This document shows, piece after piece, positions 1-7,058 of a stretch of 13,438 nt of DNA. Under the pieces are notes generated by a model. It was not told the DNA's origin, made no database searches, and saw only the letters and a list, made by a program, of their open reading frames with translations. Position numbers and translations under genes: made by a program. Each line of letters starts with the position of its first letter. Positions within the stretch are counted from its first letter, which is position 1. This stretch comes from Victivallales bacterium (GTDB taxonomy: Bacteria; Verrucomicrobiota; Lentisphaeria; Oligosphaerales; Oligosphaeraceae). Location: positions 1 to 13,438 of the forward strand of contig JAGCTA010000219.1 in the NCBI GenBank assembly GCA_017963875.1, written 5' to 3'.

Positions 1-2
1 AT

Positions 3-194
3 GGACGTCATCGTATCCTCCTCATCAACTGGAGCGACGAAACGCAGGCGATGTCCTTTGACTGTGCTGCACATGGTGTCTCATGCTCTTCGGTTACAGA
101 CTTCTGGCATGACAATAAACTGCCAGTCAATGGCGGCAATTTGACCGTTTCTCTTCAGCCGCGCAGTTGCCTCCTCGTCGAAACGCAGGCTTGA
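3..194 (+). CDS. C-terminal end of a glycoside hydrolase, probably alpha-galactosidase-like (GH36/GH27/GH31 type), partial
   Basis: Frame 3 is open from the left edge to a TGA at 192-194 and gives 63 residues; the 5' part lies outside the window. The peptide contains LLINWSDE, then a DFWHDNKL segment, then NGGNLTVSLQPRSCLLVE at its end. This order (an 'NW.D' strand, a 'DFW..' segment and a terminal 'L.V.L.PRSC.L' strand) is the usual beta-sandwich C-terminal domain that closes alpha-galactosidases and related glycoside hydrolases. The catalytic domain is absent, so substrate cannot be read. The gene converges on the minus-strand beta-helix gene, with 16 bases between the two stop codons. Pairing with a pectin-type enzyme would fit a plant-polysaccharide locus. 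The domain type is fairly secure, the exact GH family is not. Confidence 0.72.
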   Translation, partial: GRHRILLINWSDETQAMSFDCAAHGVSCSSVTDFWHDNKLPVNGGNLTVSLQPRSCLLVETQA

Positions 195-210
195 GTCTAG
201 GCAAGATGAC

Positions 211-1410
211 CTAGAAGCATGGTGTCGCGTCGTCGCCCAACACGCCGACGGTGGCGACACCATCGCTCGAAACAGCGTCTTGAATCACTGCTCCTGAGCC
301 ATCGCTATCAGTGATATGCGCACCATTCAATCCTGTTACAGTGACATCCTCGAAACGGCAGTTGCTGAAGTTTTTAAGGCAAAGAAACGGCATCGATAGC
401 CCATTTTCGAAGGACGCCTTGAAATGTTTGAAAGTGAGTTTCAGTGTGGGGGCTGCATTTGAGGCTCCCCAACTGCTGGCTCTCATGTCTGTCACGGAAC
501 AGTTCTCGAACGTCACGTCCTCTAAAACGGAACCAGTCTGCCACTTGTGGTCGCTGACAGTCAGGCTGAAAAGTCGCCCGACTTTGTCCATCGTGCAGTT
601 GCGAATCATCCAGTCACCAGATGTAACAGGATTGTCGCGTTTTACTGAAAAATAAGTGAATGCGCAGAGCATATTGGTCCGCTTGGAAATGCGATGAATG
701 AATTTGCCTGGACCATAGAGACGGCAGTTTTCGACCAACAGCCCGCGACCGCCAAATCTGAATGCGCTACACGAACTGTTCAGAGTTGAATTTAGGACTT
801 TGACATTGACGTTGTCGAATCCTGCGACACAATCATCGCCCGTATGGAAACTGCAATGGTCAATAAGCACATCGGAGCAGCCACGCATGTGGCAGCCGTC
901 ATGGCCTGCATCAACAGCGACATTTTCCAGACGAATTTCCGATGATTTTTCAATGCAATGGGCCCAATTCGCAGAATTGCGAATGACGTAGCCCTTCAGT
1001 TGGATGTTCTTGCAGTTTAGGAAATAGCAGGCATGTGGACCACGGAAGCCTTCTTCGCCGCCTGGATTGCGGCAGTCGCGTCCGTCAATGACACCAGGCC
1101 CTTCAATGCATACGTTTTCTACGTCAACGGCCCGCAGGAAGGACGTGCGGTGTTTGAATCCCGTCCAGACGCCGTCATCATCGGGAACGAGAGAATAATC
1201 ATGCCAGTCCAGCGAACCAGCCAGAACAGCGCCTTCTTCAAGTTTTAGTGTCATGTTGCTGACAAGGTTCAGGCGGCCCGAAATGAATGTGCCTGCAGGA
1301 ATCACCACGGTTCCTCCTGAGGCAGCGCAATGGTTAATGGCTGTCTGAATGGCGACGGTCTGAAGCGTTCCGTCTGAGACGGCTCCGAAATCTTTGATAT
1401 TGAAAATCAT
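211..1410 (-). CDS. GH28-like right-handed beta-helix protein (polygalacturonase-related)
   Basis: The 399-residue protein opens with NIKDFGAVSDG, the classic N-terminus of pectate-lyase-superfamily beta-helix proteins. It continues with short repeating beta turns (CIEGPGVIDG, NIQLKGYVIRNS, EIRLENVAVDAG, VLIDHCSFHTGDD), as expected for a parallel beta-helix. The GH28 catalytic region is recognisable: HDGCH at about 170-174 replaces NTDG, and TGDDCVA at 190-196 keeps the paired aspartates. The GHG histidine motif that should follow is not seen; a CSAFRFGG segment stands there. No signal peptide is visible, so it may be cytoplasmic and act on imported oligosaccharides. The ATG at 1410 is preceded by a GGAG 11 bases upstream. 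It lies 48 bases downstream of tsaE and may share its transcript. The fold is secure; hydrolase activity and substrate are inferred. Confidence 0.82.
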   Translation of the reverse strand: MIFNIKDFGAVSDGTLQTVAIQTAINHCAASGGTVVIPAGTFISGRLNLVSNMTLKLEEGAVLAGSLDWHDYSLVPDDDGVWTGFKHRTSFLRAVDVENVCIEGPGVIDGRDCRNPGGEEGFRGPHACYFLNCKNIQLKGYVIRNSANWAHCIEKSSEIRLENVAVDAGHDGCHMRGCSDVLIDHCSFHTGDDCVAGFDNVNVKVLNSTLNSSCSAFRFGGRGLLVENCRLYGPGKFIHRISKRTNMLCAFTYFSVKRDNPVTSGDWMIRNCTMDKVGRLFSLTVSDHKWQTGSVLEDVTFENCSVTDMRASSWGASNAAPTLKLTFKHFKASFENGLSMPFLCLKNFSNCRFEDVTVTGLNGAHITDSDGSGAVIQDAVSSDGVATVGVLGDDATPCF

Positions 1411-1458
1411 GGATTCATCAGCTCCTATGTTCTGAGATGCTGGCGGTTCTAATTTCTT

Positions 1459-1938
1459 TTATGCTTTGCGGCGCAGCCCGCTGGGGAGACCATCTTCAAG
1501 GAGTTTTTCCGCAAGCACATCAGGGATGTCTATATATCGCGTATCCTCTGAAACATGAGTCAGAGTCAGGCTGAAGCAGTTATCGCCTCGAAGCAGTTTT
1601 TCGATTCGTTCAGGCCATTCGACAAGCGTCACGGCATCTGGGGCAAAAAGATATTCTTCAATGCCGAAAGCCATGGCGGAGCGTTCATCGTCGATTCGGT
1701 ACATGTCAAGGTGGTAGAACCACCGTCCATTGGGCGCGTGGTACTCCTGGGCGACGGTGAATGTCGGGCTGGTGACGGGTTCTGTGATGCCGAGACCGCG
1801 AGCAAAACCGCGTGCAAGGACTGTTTTCCCTGCGCCCAGGTCACCATATAGCGCTAGTACCTGCCCATTGGACAGGATTGTAGCGAGCCGCGTTCCAAGT
1901 TCAAGCGTTGTTTCGTAACTGTTGCTTTCAAATTGCAT
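1459..1938 (-). CDS. tsaE: tRNA threonylcarbamoyladenosine biosynthesis ATPase TsaE
   Basis: TsaE is the small ATPase that works with TsaB and TsaD to make N6-threonylcarbamoyladenosine at A37 of ANN-decoding tRNAs in the cytoplasm. The 159-residue length is normal. The family motifs are present in order: Walker A GDLGAGKT at 32-39, SPTF at 57-60, HLDMYR at 76-81 and VEWPE at 106-110. The ATG at 1938 has an AGGA five bases upstream. Its first 11 bases overlap the end of folD, which suggests translational coupling. The C-terminal tail after about residue 140 is poorly conserved in the family. No tsaB or tsaD is visible in the window. Confidence 0.95.
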   Translation of the reverse strand: MQFESNSYETTLELGTRLATILSNGQVLALYGDLGAGKTVLARGFARGLGITEPVTSPTFTVAQEYHAPNGRWFYHLDMYRIDDERSAMAFGIEEYLFAPDAVTLVEWPERIEKLLRGDNCFSLTLTHVSEDTRYIDIPDVLAEKLLEDGLPSGLRRKA

Positions 1939-2812
1939 GGCTTTCCTGCGCAGCCTCCAGCGTATTGTATAGCAGCATGGTGATGGTCATGGGACCGACA
2001 CCGCCAGGGACGGGGGTGATGACGGAGGCGACTTCTTTCACACCGTCGAAGTCAACATCGCCGACAAGCCGATAGCCACGTGGCATGGAGGTGTCCTCTA
2101 CCCTGTTGACGCCGACATCAATGACGACGGCACCAGGCTTCACCATGTCCGCCGTGACGGTTTTGGGGTGCCCTGACGCGACAATCAGGATGTCCGCTTG
2201 ACGTGTGAATGACGCCAAATCTTTCGTACGCGTATGGCATAGTGTAACGGTGGCGTTGCCCAGGTCGCTTTTCTGCATCAAAAGACATGCGACGGGCTTT
2301 CCGACGATGTTCGAGCGGCCGATGACAACCGCATGGGCGCCAGCGACTTTTATTCCGCTTCGCTTCAGCATTTGGAGAATGCCGTGCGGCGTGCATGGGA
2401 GGAAGCATTTTTCGCCGATGAGCATCCGCCCGACATTCATTGGATGAAAACCGTCCACGTCTTTGTCAGGTCGGATGGCTGTAATGATTTTGTCCTCGTT
2501 GATATGCTTTGGCAACGGCAGTTGGACAAGGATGCCGTGGACGGCAGCGTCATTATTGTATTTTTCAATTATGTCCAGAAGTTCCGCCTCGGTGGTTGCT
2601 TCTGGGATACGGCAGTCAAAGGACGCAATGCCTGCTTCGGCGCACGCCTTTTCCTTTGCGGTGACATACGATTTTGAGGCAGGGTTGTCTCCGACGAGTA
2701 TCACTGCCAGCCCTGGCGTGATGCCACGAGTTCGCTTAAGTTCCGCGACTTTGTCCTTGATTTCGGCCCGCATTCCTGCGGCCATCTGTTTGCCGTCAAT
2801 GATAATTGCCAT
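1928..2812 (-). CDS. folD: Bifunctional methylenetetrahydrofolate dehydrogenase / methenyltetrahydrofolate cyclohydrolase FolD
   Basis: FolD interconverts 5,10-methylene-, 5,10-methenyl- and 10-formyl-tetrahydrofolate, supplying one-carbon units for purines and formyl-methionine. The 294-residue protein shows the family signatures: SYVTAKEKAC at 48-57 with catalytic Tyr49 and Lys53, QLPLPKHI at 97-104, DKDVDGFHPMNVG at 116-128, PCTPHGI at 139-145, the nucleotide-binding GRSNIVGKP at 165-173, DVGVNRV at 232-238 and the signature TPVPGGVGPMT at 266-276. All key residues I can place are present, so it should be active. The ATG at 2812 has only a weak AGAG-type ribosome site very close to it. The gene overlaps tsaE by 11 bases and lies 71 bases downstream of the FKBP gene. 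Confidence 0.97.
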   Translation of the reverse strand: MAIIIDGKQMAAGMRAEIKDKVAELKRTRGITPGLAVILVGDNPASKSYVTAKEKACAEAGIASFDCRIPEATTEAELLDIIEKYNNDAAVHGILVQLPLPKHINEDKIITAIRPDKDVDGFHPMNVGRMLIGEKCFLPCTPHGILQMLKRSGIKVAGAHAVVIGRSNIVGKPVACLLMQKSDLGNATVTLCHTRTKDLASFTRQADILIVASGHPKTVTADMVKPGAVVIDVGVNRVEDTSMPRGYRLVGDVDFDGVKEVASVITPVPGGVGPMTITMLLYNTLEAAQESHAI

Positions 2813-2830
2813 TGCTCTAAAGAATATCTA

Positions 2831-2855
2831 TTGGTGTCTAATTGTCTTGGTGTCT
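2831..2855. repeat. 9-bp direct repeat between the FKBP gene and folD
   Basis: TTGGTGTCT (read on the + strand) occurs exactly at 2831-2839 and again at 2847-2855, a period of 16 bases, within the 71-base gap upstream of folD. The function is unknown. It could be a binding site for a regulator of folD or part of an RNA structure, or it could be chance. Confidence 0.6.
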
Positions 2856-2883
2856 CTCGTCTCTCGGAAGAACCGTCAGTTCG

Positions 2884-3567
2884 TCATCTTACATCGAGGA
2901 GTTCAACTTCAAAGACGAGAGTGGAATTCGGTGGAATGACATTTCCTGCCCCTCTTTCGCCGTATGCCAATTCAGGCGGGATGGTGAGGATGGCTTTTCC
3001 GCCGACCATGAGGTGCTGCAATCCTTCCGTCCAGCCAGGGATGACTTGGTTAAGGGCAAAATCAATGGGTTCACCGCGCTGGACTGAAGAGTCGAATACC
3101 GTGCCGTCGATGAGTTTGCCAGTATAATGGACGCGGACGACGTCCTTTGCGTTTGGGCGTTTTCCTTCGCCTGGATTGATGATTTCAACCTGCAAGCCAG
3201 AGTCAGTAATTTTGACGCCTGGCTTTTTTGCATTTTGGGCACGGTATTCAGCCCCTGCCTTTGCGGTGGCTTCATGGTCGTGCCCCTTGCCGCTCTCGCA
3301 GCCATCGTCATTGCAACTGCCGCCGCATTCATCGCATCCGCAATCGCAATGATGGTGATTGCGCTGCTCTTCGATTTTGTTGAAAAGGACTTCCAGCAGA
3401 TTGGTGAATTCTTCCTGCGTGATTTGCGGTTTCTTGTCTTCGACCATATCCAAGAAACCTTCCATGAAGGCTTCCTTGCTAAAATCCAATGGCATGTTCA
3501 GGCATTGCATGGCCATATTTAAACCTAAGGCATAGGATGTTTTTTGAGCATCGTTTTTGAATTCCAT
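2884..3567 (-). CDS. FKBP-type peptidyl-prolyl cis-trans isomerase with Cys/His-rich insert
   Basis: The enzyme catalyses cis-trans isomerisation of Xaa-Pro bonds as a folding catalyst. Residues 1-69 resemble the helical FKBP N-terminal domain of the Mip/FkpA group (SYALGLNMA at 11-19). Residues 71-98 form an unusual Cys/His-rich linker with His71-73, Cys74, 76, 78, 81, 85, 90, His96 and His98. Residues 118-227 are the FKBP catalytic domain, with Tyr148, FDSS at 158-161, the VIPGW loop at 175-179, LAYGERGAG at 200-208 and Phe219. These match the usual substrate-pocket residues, so it should be active. Unlike FkpA or Mip it has no signal peptide and is predicted cytoplasmic. AAGGA lies ten bases upstream of the ATG. 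The linker could bind Ni, Zn or Cu, loosely recalling the metal-binding tail of SlyD, but placed between domains. Confidence 0.92.
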   Translation of the reverse strand: MEFKNDAQKTSYALGLNMAMQCLNMPLDFSKEAFMEGFLDMVEDKKPQITQEEFTNLLEVLFNKIEEQRNHHHCDCGCDECGGSCNDDGCESGKGHDHEATAKAGAEYRAQNAKKPGVKITDSGLQVEIINPGEGKRPNAKDVVRVHYTGKLIDGTVFDSSVQRGEPIDFALNQVIPGWTEGLQHLMVGGKAILTIPPELAYGERGAGNVIPPNSTLVFEVELLDVR

Positions 3568-3610
3568 GTTTGGTTTTTCCTTTTGGTGATGGTTGTTTGT
3601 GGAATGAATG

Positions 3611-3639
3611 ACAATATTATCAGGTTAACGATTGTTCAA
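3611..3639 (-). promoter_or_regulatory. Candidate promoter for the FKBP-folD-tsaE genes
   Basis: On the minus strand, TTGAAC (3639-3634) and TATTGT (3616-3611) are separated by 17 bases, each matching four of six consensus sigma-70 positions. The -35-like hexamer overlaps the stop codon of the upstream phosphatase gene. The position, about 45 bases before the FKBP start, is plausible, but the hexamers are weak and the organism's sigma preference is unknown. Confidence 0.28.
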
Positions 3640-4274
3640 TTAAGAAGAATCTCTGCGAGTTCGGGAAAACTATGGATGATTGCGTCTGCTGGCTGATTGT
3701 CCTGGATTCCAAAACCATAGGCGCAGAAACATCCTTTGAGCCCTGTGTTGACAGCGGCCCCTAAATCCGTGCGATGGTCTCCGACTACCCAGGAGCCTTC
3801 GGTTCCACTTTGTGTTTCAGCCATGGCGAGGCGCAGCGGTTCAGGGTCTGGCTTCAATTTGACGGTGCGCCCTCCCCCGACAACCGTGTCCAGCAATGGC
3901 AGGATGCCCAAGCCGCCGAGGATGGTTCGGGCACAATCGTCGGGCTTGTTGGTGACGACTGCGAGTTTGAATTCTGATTTCAGTTTCTGAAGCGTCTCGA
4001 TGACGCCTGGATAGGCCTTTGTTTTATCCAAGAGGTGTTCGGAGTAGTGCTTTCGGTCCACGTTGACGACCTCTTCGAGGTCCCAGTCGAAAGTCGCGTC
4101 GCTAAATCCTCGTTTCATCTGGTTGTAGATACCGTCTCCGACGTATGAGACAACAGTTTGAAGTGATAGTGGCGGTAAACCATAGTCCGCTCGTGTTAGA
4201 TTGACGGCGTATGCCAAATCCTCACGGGAGTCAATAAGGGTTCCATCCAAGTCAAATATCAGTATTTTGTTCAT
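3636..4274 (-). CDS. gph: HAD-superfamily phosphatase, phosphoglycolate phosphatase (Gph)-like
   Basis: The 212-residue protein has all four HAD motifs: DLDGT at 8-12 with nucleophile Asp8 and acid/base Asp10; Thr108 in VVTNKP; Lys141 in KLKPDPEPL; and GDHRTD at 165-170 with the Mg-binding aspartates. The cap domain inserted after motif I (about 15-85) is the helical C1 type of the Gph/PgmB group. Gph removes the phosphate of 2-phosphoglycolate formed during DNA repair, but relatives act on other sugar phosphates or pyrophosphate, so the substrate is not certain. No clear Shine-Dalgarno precedes the ATG. It lies 108 bases downstream of the SIS pair and could serve the same sugar-phosphate pathway. 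Confidence 0.85.
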   Translation of the reverse strand: MNKILIFDLDGTLIDSREDLAYAVNLTRADYGLPPLSLQTVVSYVGDGIYNQMKRGFSDATFDWDLEEVVNVDRKHYSEHLLDKTKAYPGVIETLQKLKSEFKLAVVTNKPDDCARTILGGLGILPLLDTVVGGGRTVKLKPDPEPLRLAMAETQSGTEGSWVVGDHRTDLGAAVNTGLKGCFCAYGFGIQDNQPADAIIHSFPELAEILLN

Positions 4275-4382
4275 GTTGGTTGATGTTCTGGAAAACGATT
4301 GTCAGACAGATAATGTCACCTATTAATTGAATCTTTCCACTTGACACGCAAGTTTTTCCTCTTTTGGAGGATATATTGCATG

Positions 4383-5123
4383 TCAATTCATGTAATGGAT
4401 TCGGTCGGAGTATTTTTTGAGCATTCGTGCGTTGAATTCGTCGCCGCCATCCATGTTTGCGCTCATGAAGACGGGTGGTTCTTGTCCCGCATTTACAAGC
4501 AACTGCACGGTTTCGGCAATCATGGCATTGAGGCAGGCACAGCCTCCGACGGTGGAGACTGGACCGACTTTCTGCGGAAAACCTTCGATGTCGCCGACGG
4601 CATCACCATACGGTGCGCCATTGTCTAGAAGGACGTCTGCAAAGTCGCCAAGTTTTTTGCCGCTTGGATGTCTGCTGGTGACGCGCGCCGAGTATTCACG
4701 GGATATCAATGCAATGATATTTGCGCCGCTTTCCTTTGCGGCGAGCGCCATGTCGATCATGACAGTGTTTCTTCCGGAAGTCGAGGTCAGAATCAACGCA
4801 TCTCCTGCTTTTAGCGGCGAATGCTCAAGAAAGATTCTTCCCAAATCTGGCAGACGTTCCAATTGGCTTGTCATTGTCATTGGGCGTACTGTGAGATTCA
4901 TTCCATGCGGCATGATTGGGTTGACAAGCATCAGACCGCCAGAGCGATACACAAGTTCTTCCGTCATGATGAACGAATGGGTTGCGCCGAATGAGAAAAT
5001 CGAGTTTCCCGCTTGAATCGTATCGCTCAGCAGTTTGGCGGCCTCCTTGATTTTCGGAAGGTTTTTCTGCACCTGTTCCAAGGCATCCTTGGCACCGCTT
5101 AGATAACTTTCTGCGCCGTTCAT
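4383..5123 (-). CDS. SIS-domain protein, UPF0309-type, first of two paralogues
   Basis: SIS domains bind phosphosugars in isomerases, etherases and regulators. The sequence follows the UPF0309 pattern closely: FGATHSFIMTEELVYRSGG at 45-63, STSGRN at 114-119 (the phosphate-binding serines), SRHPSGKKL at 150-158, DNGAPYGDA at 167-175, VGPVSTVGG at 186-194 and MSANMDGGDE at 220-229. I chose the ATG at 5123 (246 residues) rather than an upstream in-frame start at 5186, because it has an AGGGG eight bases upstream, lies one base after the stop of the preceding gene, and yields a length matching its paralogue. The substrate is unknown for the family; the preceding kinase suggests an amino-sugar phosphate. 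Confidence 0.88.
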   Translation of the reverse strand: MNGAESYLSGAKDALEQVQKNLPKIKEAAKLLSDTIQAGNSIFSFGATHSFIMTEELVYRSGGLMLVNPIMPHGMNLTVRPMTMTSQLERLPDLGRIFLEHSPLKAGDALILTSTSGRNTVMIDMALAAKESGANIIALISREYSARVTSRHPSGKKLGDFADVLLDNGAPYGDAVGDIEGFPQKVGPVSTVGGCACLNAMIAETVQLLVNAGQEPPVFMSANMDGGDEFNARMLKKYSDRIHYMN

Positions 5124-5124
5124 G

Positions 5125-5868
5125 TCAGTATCCCCTAGCGTTAAGTTTATCCCATGTCTTGCGGTAGGCCTCTTCGCCTCCAGCACGGTTGAAACTCATG
5201 AAAACCGCAGGGCGATCTTCTTCTGGAAGAGTTCCCATCAGTTCCATGACACGCCCCCAGAGCATCCAGCCGCAGACGACCTGTGAATAGCCTGAAAGCG
5301 GAATCAGTTCGCCGTCATAGCCAGGGATAGTCAATGCGCAGTCGCCGTATGGGGTCATTAGGTCAATCACCCAATCGGCGCATTCGTAGAGGCTTTTGCC
5401 TGAATCATGGAGTGATTTGGTCTGTTTGGCGTAATCGACGGAAGTCATGACAATGACTTTTGCCCCGATGTCGTGTGCAGCCAATGCGGTTTCAATAGGT
5501 GAGATGTTTCTGCCTGAAACTGAGCCTGTGAGCAGAAAGTCTCCTTCACGCATGTTGCTTGCGCGGACTGCCATGCGCGCGTATTCCTTTTGTGAATCGA
5601 ATTTAGTGGGATTTGGGCGGTTTTGTCCTGCGGTCGGCATGTTGTTGTTGACAGTGAAAGTCCAACTGAAGGGACGGATATTTCCAAGTCCTCCAGCACG
5701 GTTGATGAAATCGCCCTGGATACCGTGTCCGATTTGCGAGCAGAAGACGTAGTGGCCGTGCTGGATGGCTTCTGCGATTGCCTTTGCCGCGTCATCAATT
5801 ACCGCGCGGTTTCCCTGCAATTTTATCAAATGTTCGCTGAGGATTTTCTGATAATCATCAAAAAACAT
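5125..5868 (-). CDS. Divergent SIS-domain protein, second paralogue of the pair
   Basis: The 247-residue protein has the same length and layout as the downstream SIS protein but is strongly divergent. It keeps the phosphosugar loop as GSVSGRN at 115-121, an SLHDSGKSLYECADWVID stretch, a TPYGDCAL segment equivalent to APYGDA, and a C-terminal VFMSFNRAGGEE in place of VFMSANMDGGDE. The first substrate-facing loop, GHGIQGDFINRAGG at 47-60, differs from its partner's THSFIMTEELVYRSGG. After it comes a longer insert (about 72-98) rich in Asn, Pro and Thr. The ATG at 5868 has AGGGAGA six bases upstream and is one base after the stop of the kinase gene. It may form a heteromer with its neighbour or act on a related intermediate; both are inferences. 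Confidence 0.85.
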   Translation of the reverse strand: MFFDDYQKILSEHLIKLQGNRAVIDDAAKAIAEAIQHGHYVFCSQIGHGIQGDFINRAGGLGNIRPFSWTFTVNNNMPTAGQNRPNPTKFDSQKEYARMAVRASNMREGDFLLTGSVSGRNISPIETALAAHDIGAKVIVMTSVDYAKQTKSLHDSGKSLYECADWVIDLMTPYGDCALTIPGYDGELIPLSGYSQVVCGWMLWGRVMELMGTLPEEDRPAVFMSFNRAGGEEAYRKTWDKLNARGY

Positions 5869-5869
5869 G

Positions 5870-6964
5870 CTAATTCTCCCTGTTGAGTTGTTTTCTATTC
5901 CGATAACTCTCGAAAAAGTGTGCCATTCTGGCTTGATAATCGGGAAGATTCATACTTCTGAACCGCTTGACGATCTGTCCGCAGACTTGTGGACGGGTCG
6001 CACGGATTACTTTTGCAATTGGCAAATCCTTTTCTAGGCGTTTGTTGAAAATGTTGAACACGAAAGTGTTGTTCATGAGCACGCTGCCTGAAGCCACAAG
6101 CGGGAAAGATTCCATTTTGTCAAATCCATTGCGTTTGGCACCTCGGATTGCGGTTTCGGCGAGATTGTCGGCGGCGTCCAGAAGAACTCGCCTGGCTAAA
6201 GCACTTCCCTTTTTTGCGCAAGTGTCGCAAACTTGGCTTAATGAGGCGATTATGGAACGATCATTGTGGACATAGACGAACGGATTGAGCCGATTGTAGT
6301 TTTCAGTCAATGTCTTTTCATTCGCTTTGCGCACATATCCAGGATACGCAGTAATATCATGTTCCTTTGGTTTTTGCGTTATTCCAGGATAGGCATCCAG
6401 GTGCTCGCAGATTGCCATCATTTCATCAAGCGGTTCGATTTGCGATTCCTGTTCACGGTATGAAAGACGCAGGAATTGATGACCGATGTAGTATCCGCTT
6501 CCCCAATCTCCGAGGATTGGTCCAGCGGCATCAATCAGCCGAGTCCTTCCGTCTGGCAGCCACGTCATGCCTATCGTACCTGTTCCTGCGGCCAGGATCA
6601 TTCCCCAGGTCAAATTCTCCGAGTACAGCACGCCTTCTGCTTCACTGACATGAAGATAATCATCCAGCATTTTTATATTTGGCGGGATTGCTGCGAAGAA
6701 CATTTCCCTTGGCATGTTGCCACATGGAAGAATGCCGCTGAATGACAATTTTCCCAGTATCTTGCCCATGCAGTAGGACAGCATTTCGTTTGAGCGCCCT
6801 GCCCCGCCAAAATTCTGTTTTGGCTGGCATTCCGCAGGAAGCAAATCCGCCTGTTGACGAATTTCTTTGATTACATCGCCTGTATTCGCGTCAACAGCCA
6901 GAATTTCGCATTTGCTTCCTCCAATGTCAGCAGCGAGAATGACTGTCCCATTCGGCGTGTCCAT
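5870..6964 (-). CDS. BadF/BadG/BcrA/BcrD-family ATPase, N-acetylglucosamine-kinase-like
   Basis: This is an actin-fold sugar kinase or ATPase. With the ATG at 6964 it has 364 residues and starts close to the first phosphate loop, ADIGGSKCEI at 12-21. The second loop LAAGTGTIG is at 124-132, GDWGSGYYIG at 152-161 is typical of N-acetylglucosamine and related amino-sugar kinases, and the adenosine-site segment VASGSV is at 290-295. I prefer this ATG to the in-frame TTG at 6988 because AAGG lies five bases upstream, while the TTG has no ribosome site. The gene runs directly into two SIS-domain genes with one-base spacings. This implies a single operon in which the kinase phosphorylates a sugar that the SIS proteins isomerise or otherwise process. 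The particular sugar is unknown. The 94-base gap upstream shows no clear promoter. Confidence 0.85.
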   Translation of the reverse strand: MDTPNGTVILAADIGGSKCEILAVDANTGDVIKEIRQQADLLPAECQPKQNFGGAGRSNEMLSYCMGKILGKLSFSGILPCGNMPREMFFAAIPPNIKMLDDYLHVSEAEGVLYSENLTWGMILAAGTGTIGMTWLPDGRTRLIDAAGPILGDWGSGYYIGHQFLRLSYREQESQIEPLDEMMAICEHLDAYPGITQKPKEHDITAYPGYVRKANEKTLTENYNRLNPFVYVHNDRSIIASLSQVCDTCAKKGSALARRVLLDAADNLAETAIRGAKRNGFDKMESFPLVASGSVLMNNTFVFNIFNKRLEKDLPIAKVIRATRPQVCGQIVKRFRSMNLPDYQARMAHFFESYRNRKQLNREN

Positions 6965-7058
6965 AAAAACCTTACTTTTGATCCGCAATGTTTATGATAG
7001 TCGAGGGTGGTTGGATTGTTTCATAATGTGCCATTTGACAAAGGAGGCAGTCATTGTG

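Noticed and set aside
196..215. 6-base stem TCTAGG/CCTAGA between the two convergent genes as a bidirectional terminator
   Set aside because: The stem is short and AT-containing with an 8-base loop, and no T-run follows on either side.
2463..2939. 158-residue plus-strand frame across folD and the gap upstream of it
   Set aside because: It is antisense to the well-conserved FolD and shows no recognisable motif or ribosome site.
3127..3522. 131-residue hydrophobic plus-strand frame
   Set aside because: It lies fully antisense to the FKBP gene, whose protein is clearly recognisable; it has no ribosome site and no neighbours on that strand.
4340..4377. Plus-strand TTGACA with TCCTC/GAGGA hairpin and TATATT, as a promoter or terminator
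   Set aside because: TTGACA to TATATT is about 25 bases apart, too far for a promoter. The 5-base hairpin has no following T-run and would serve no plus-strand gene.
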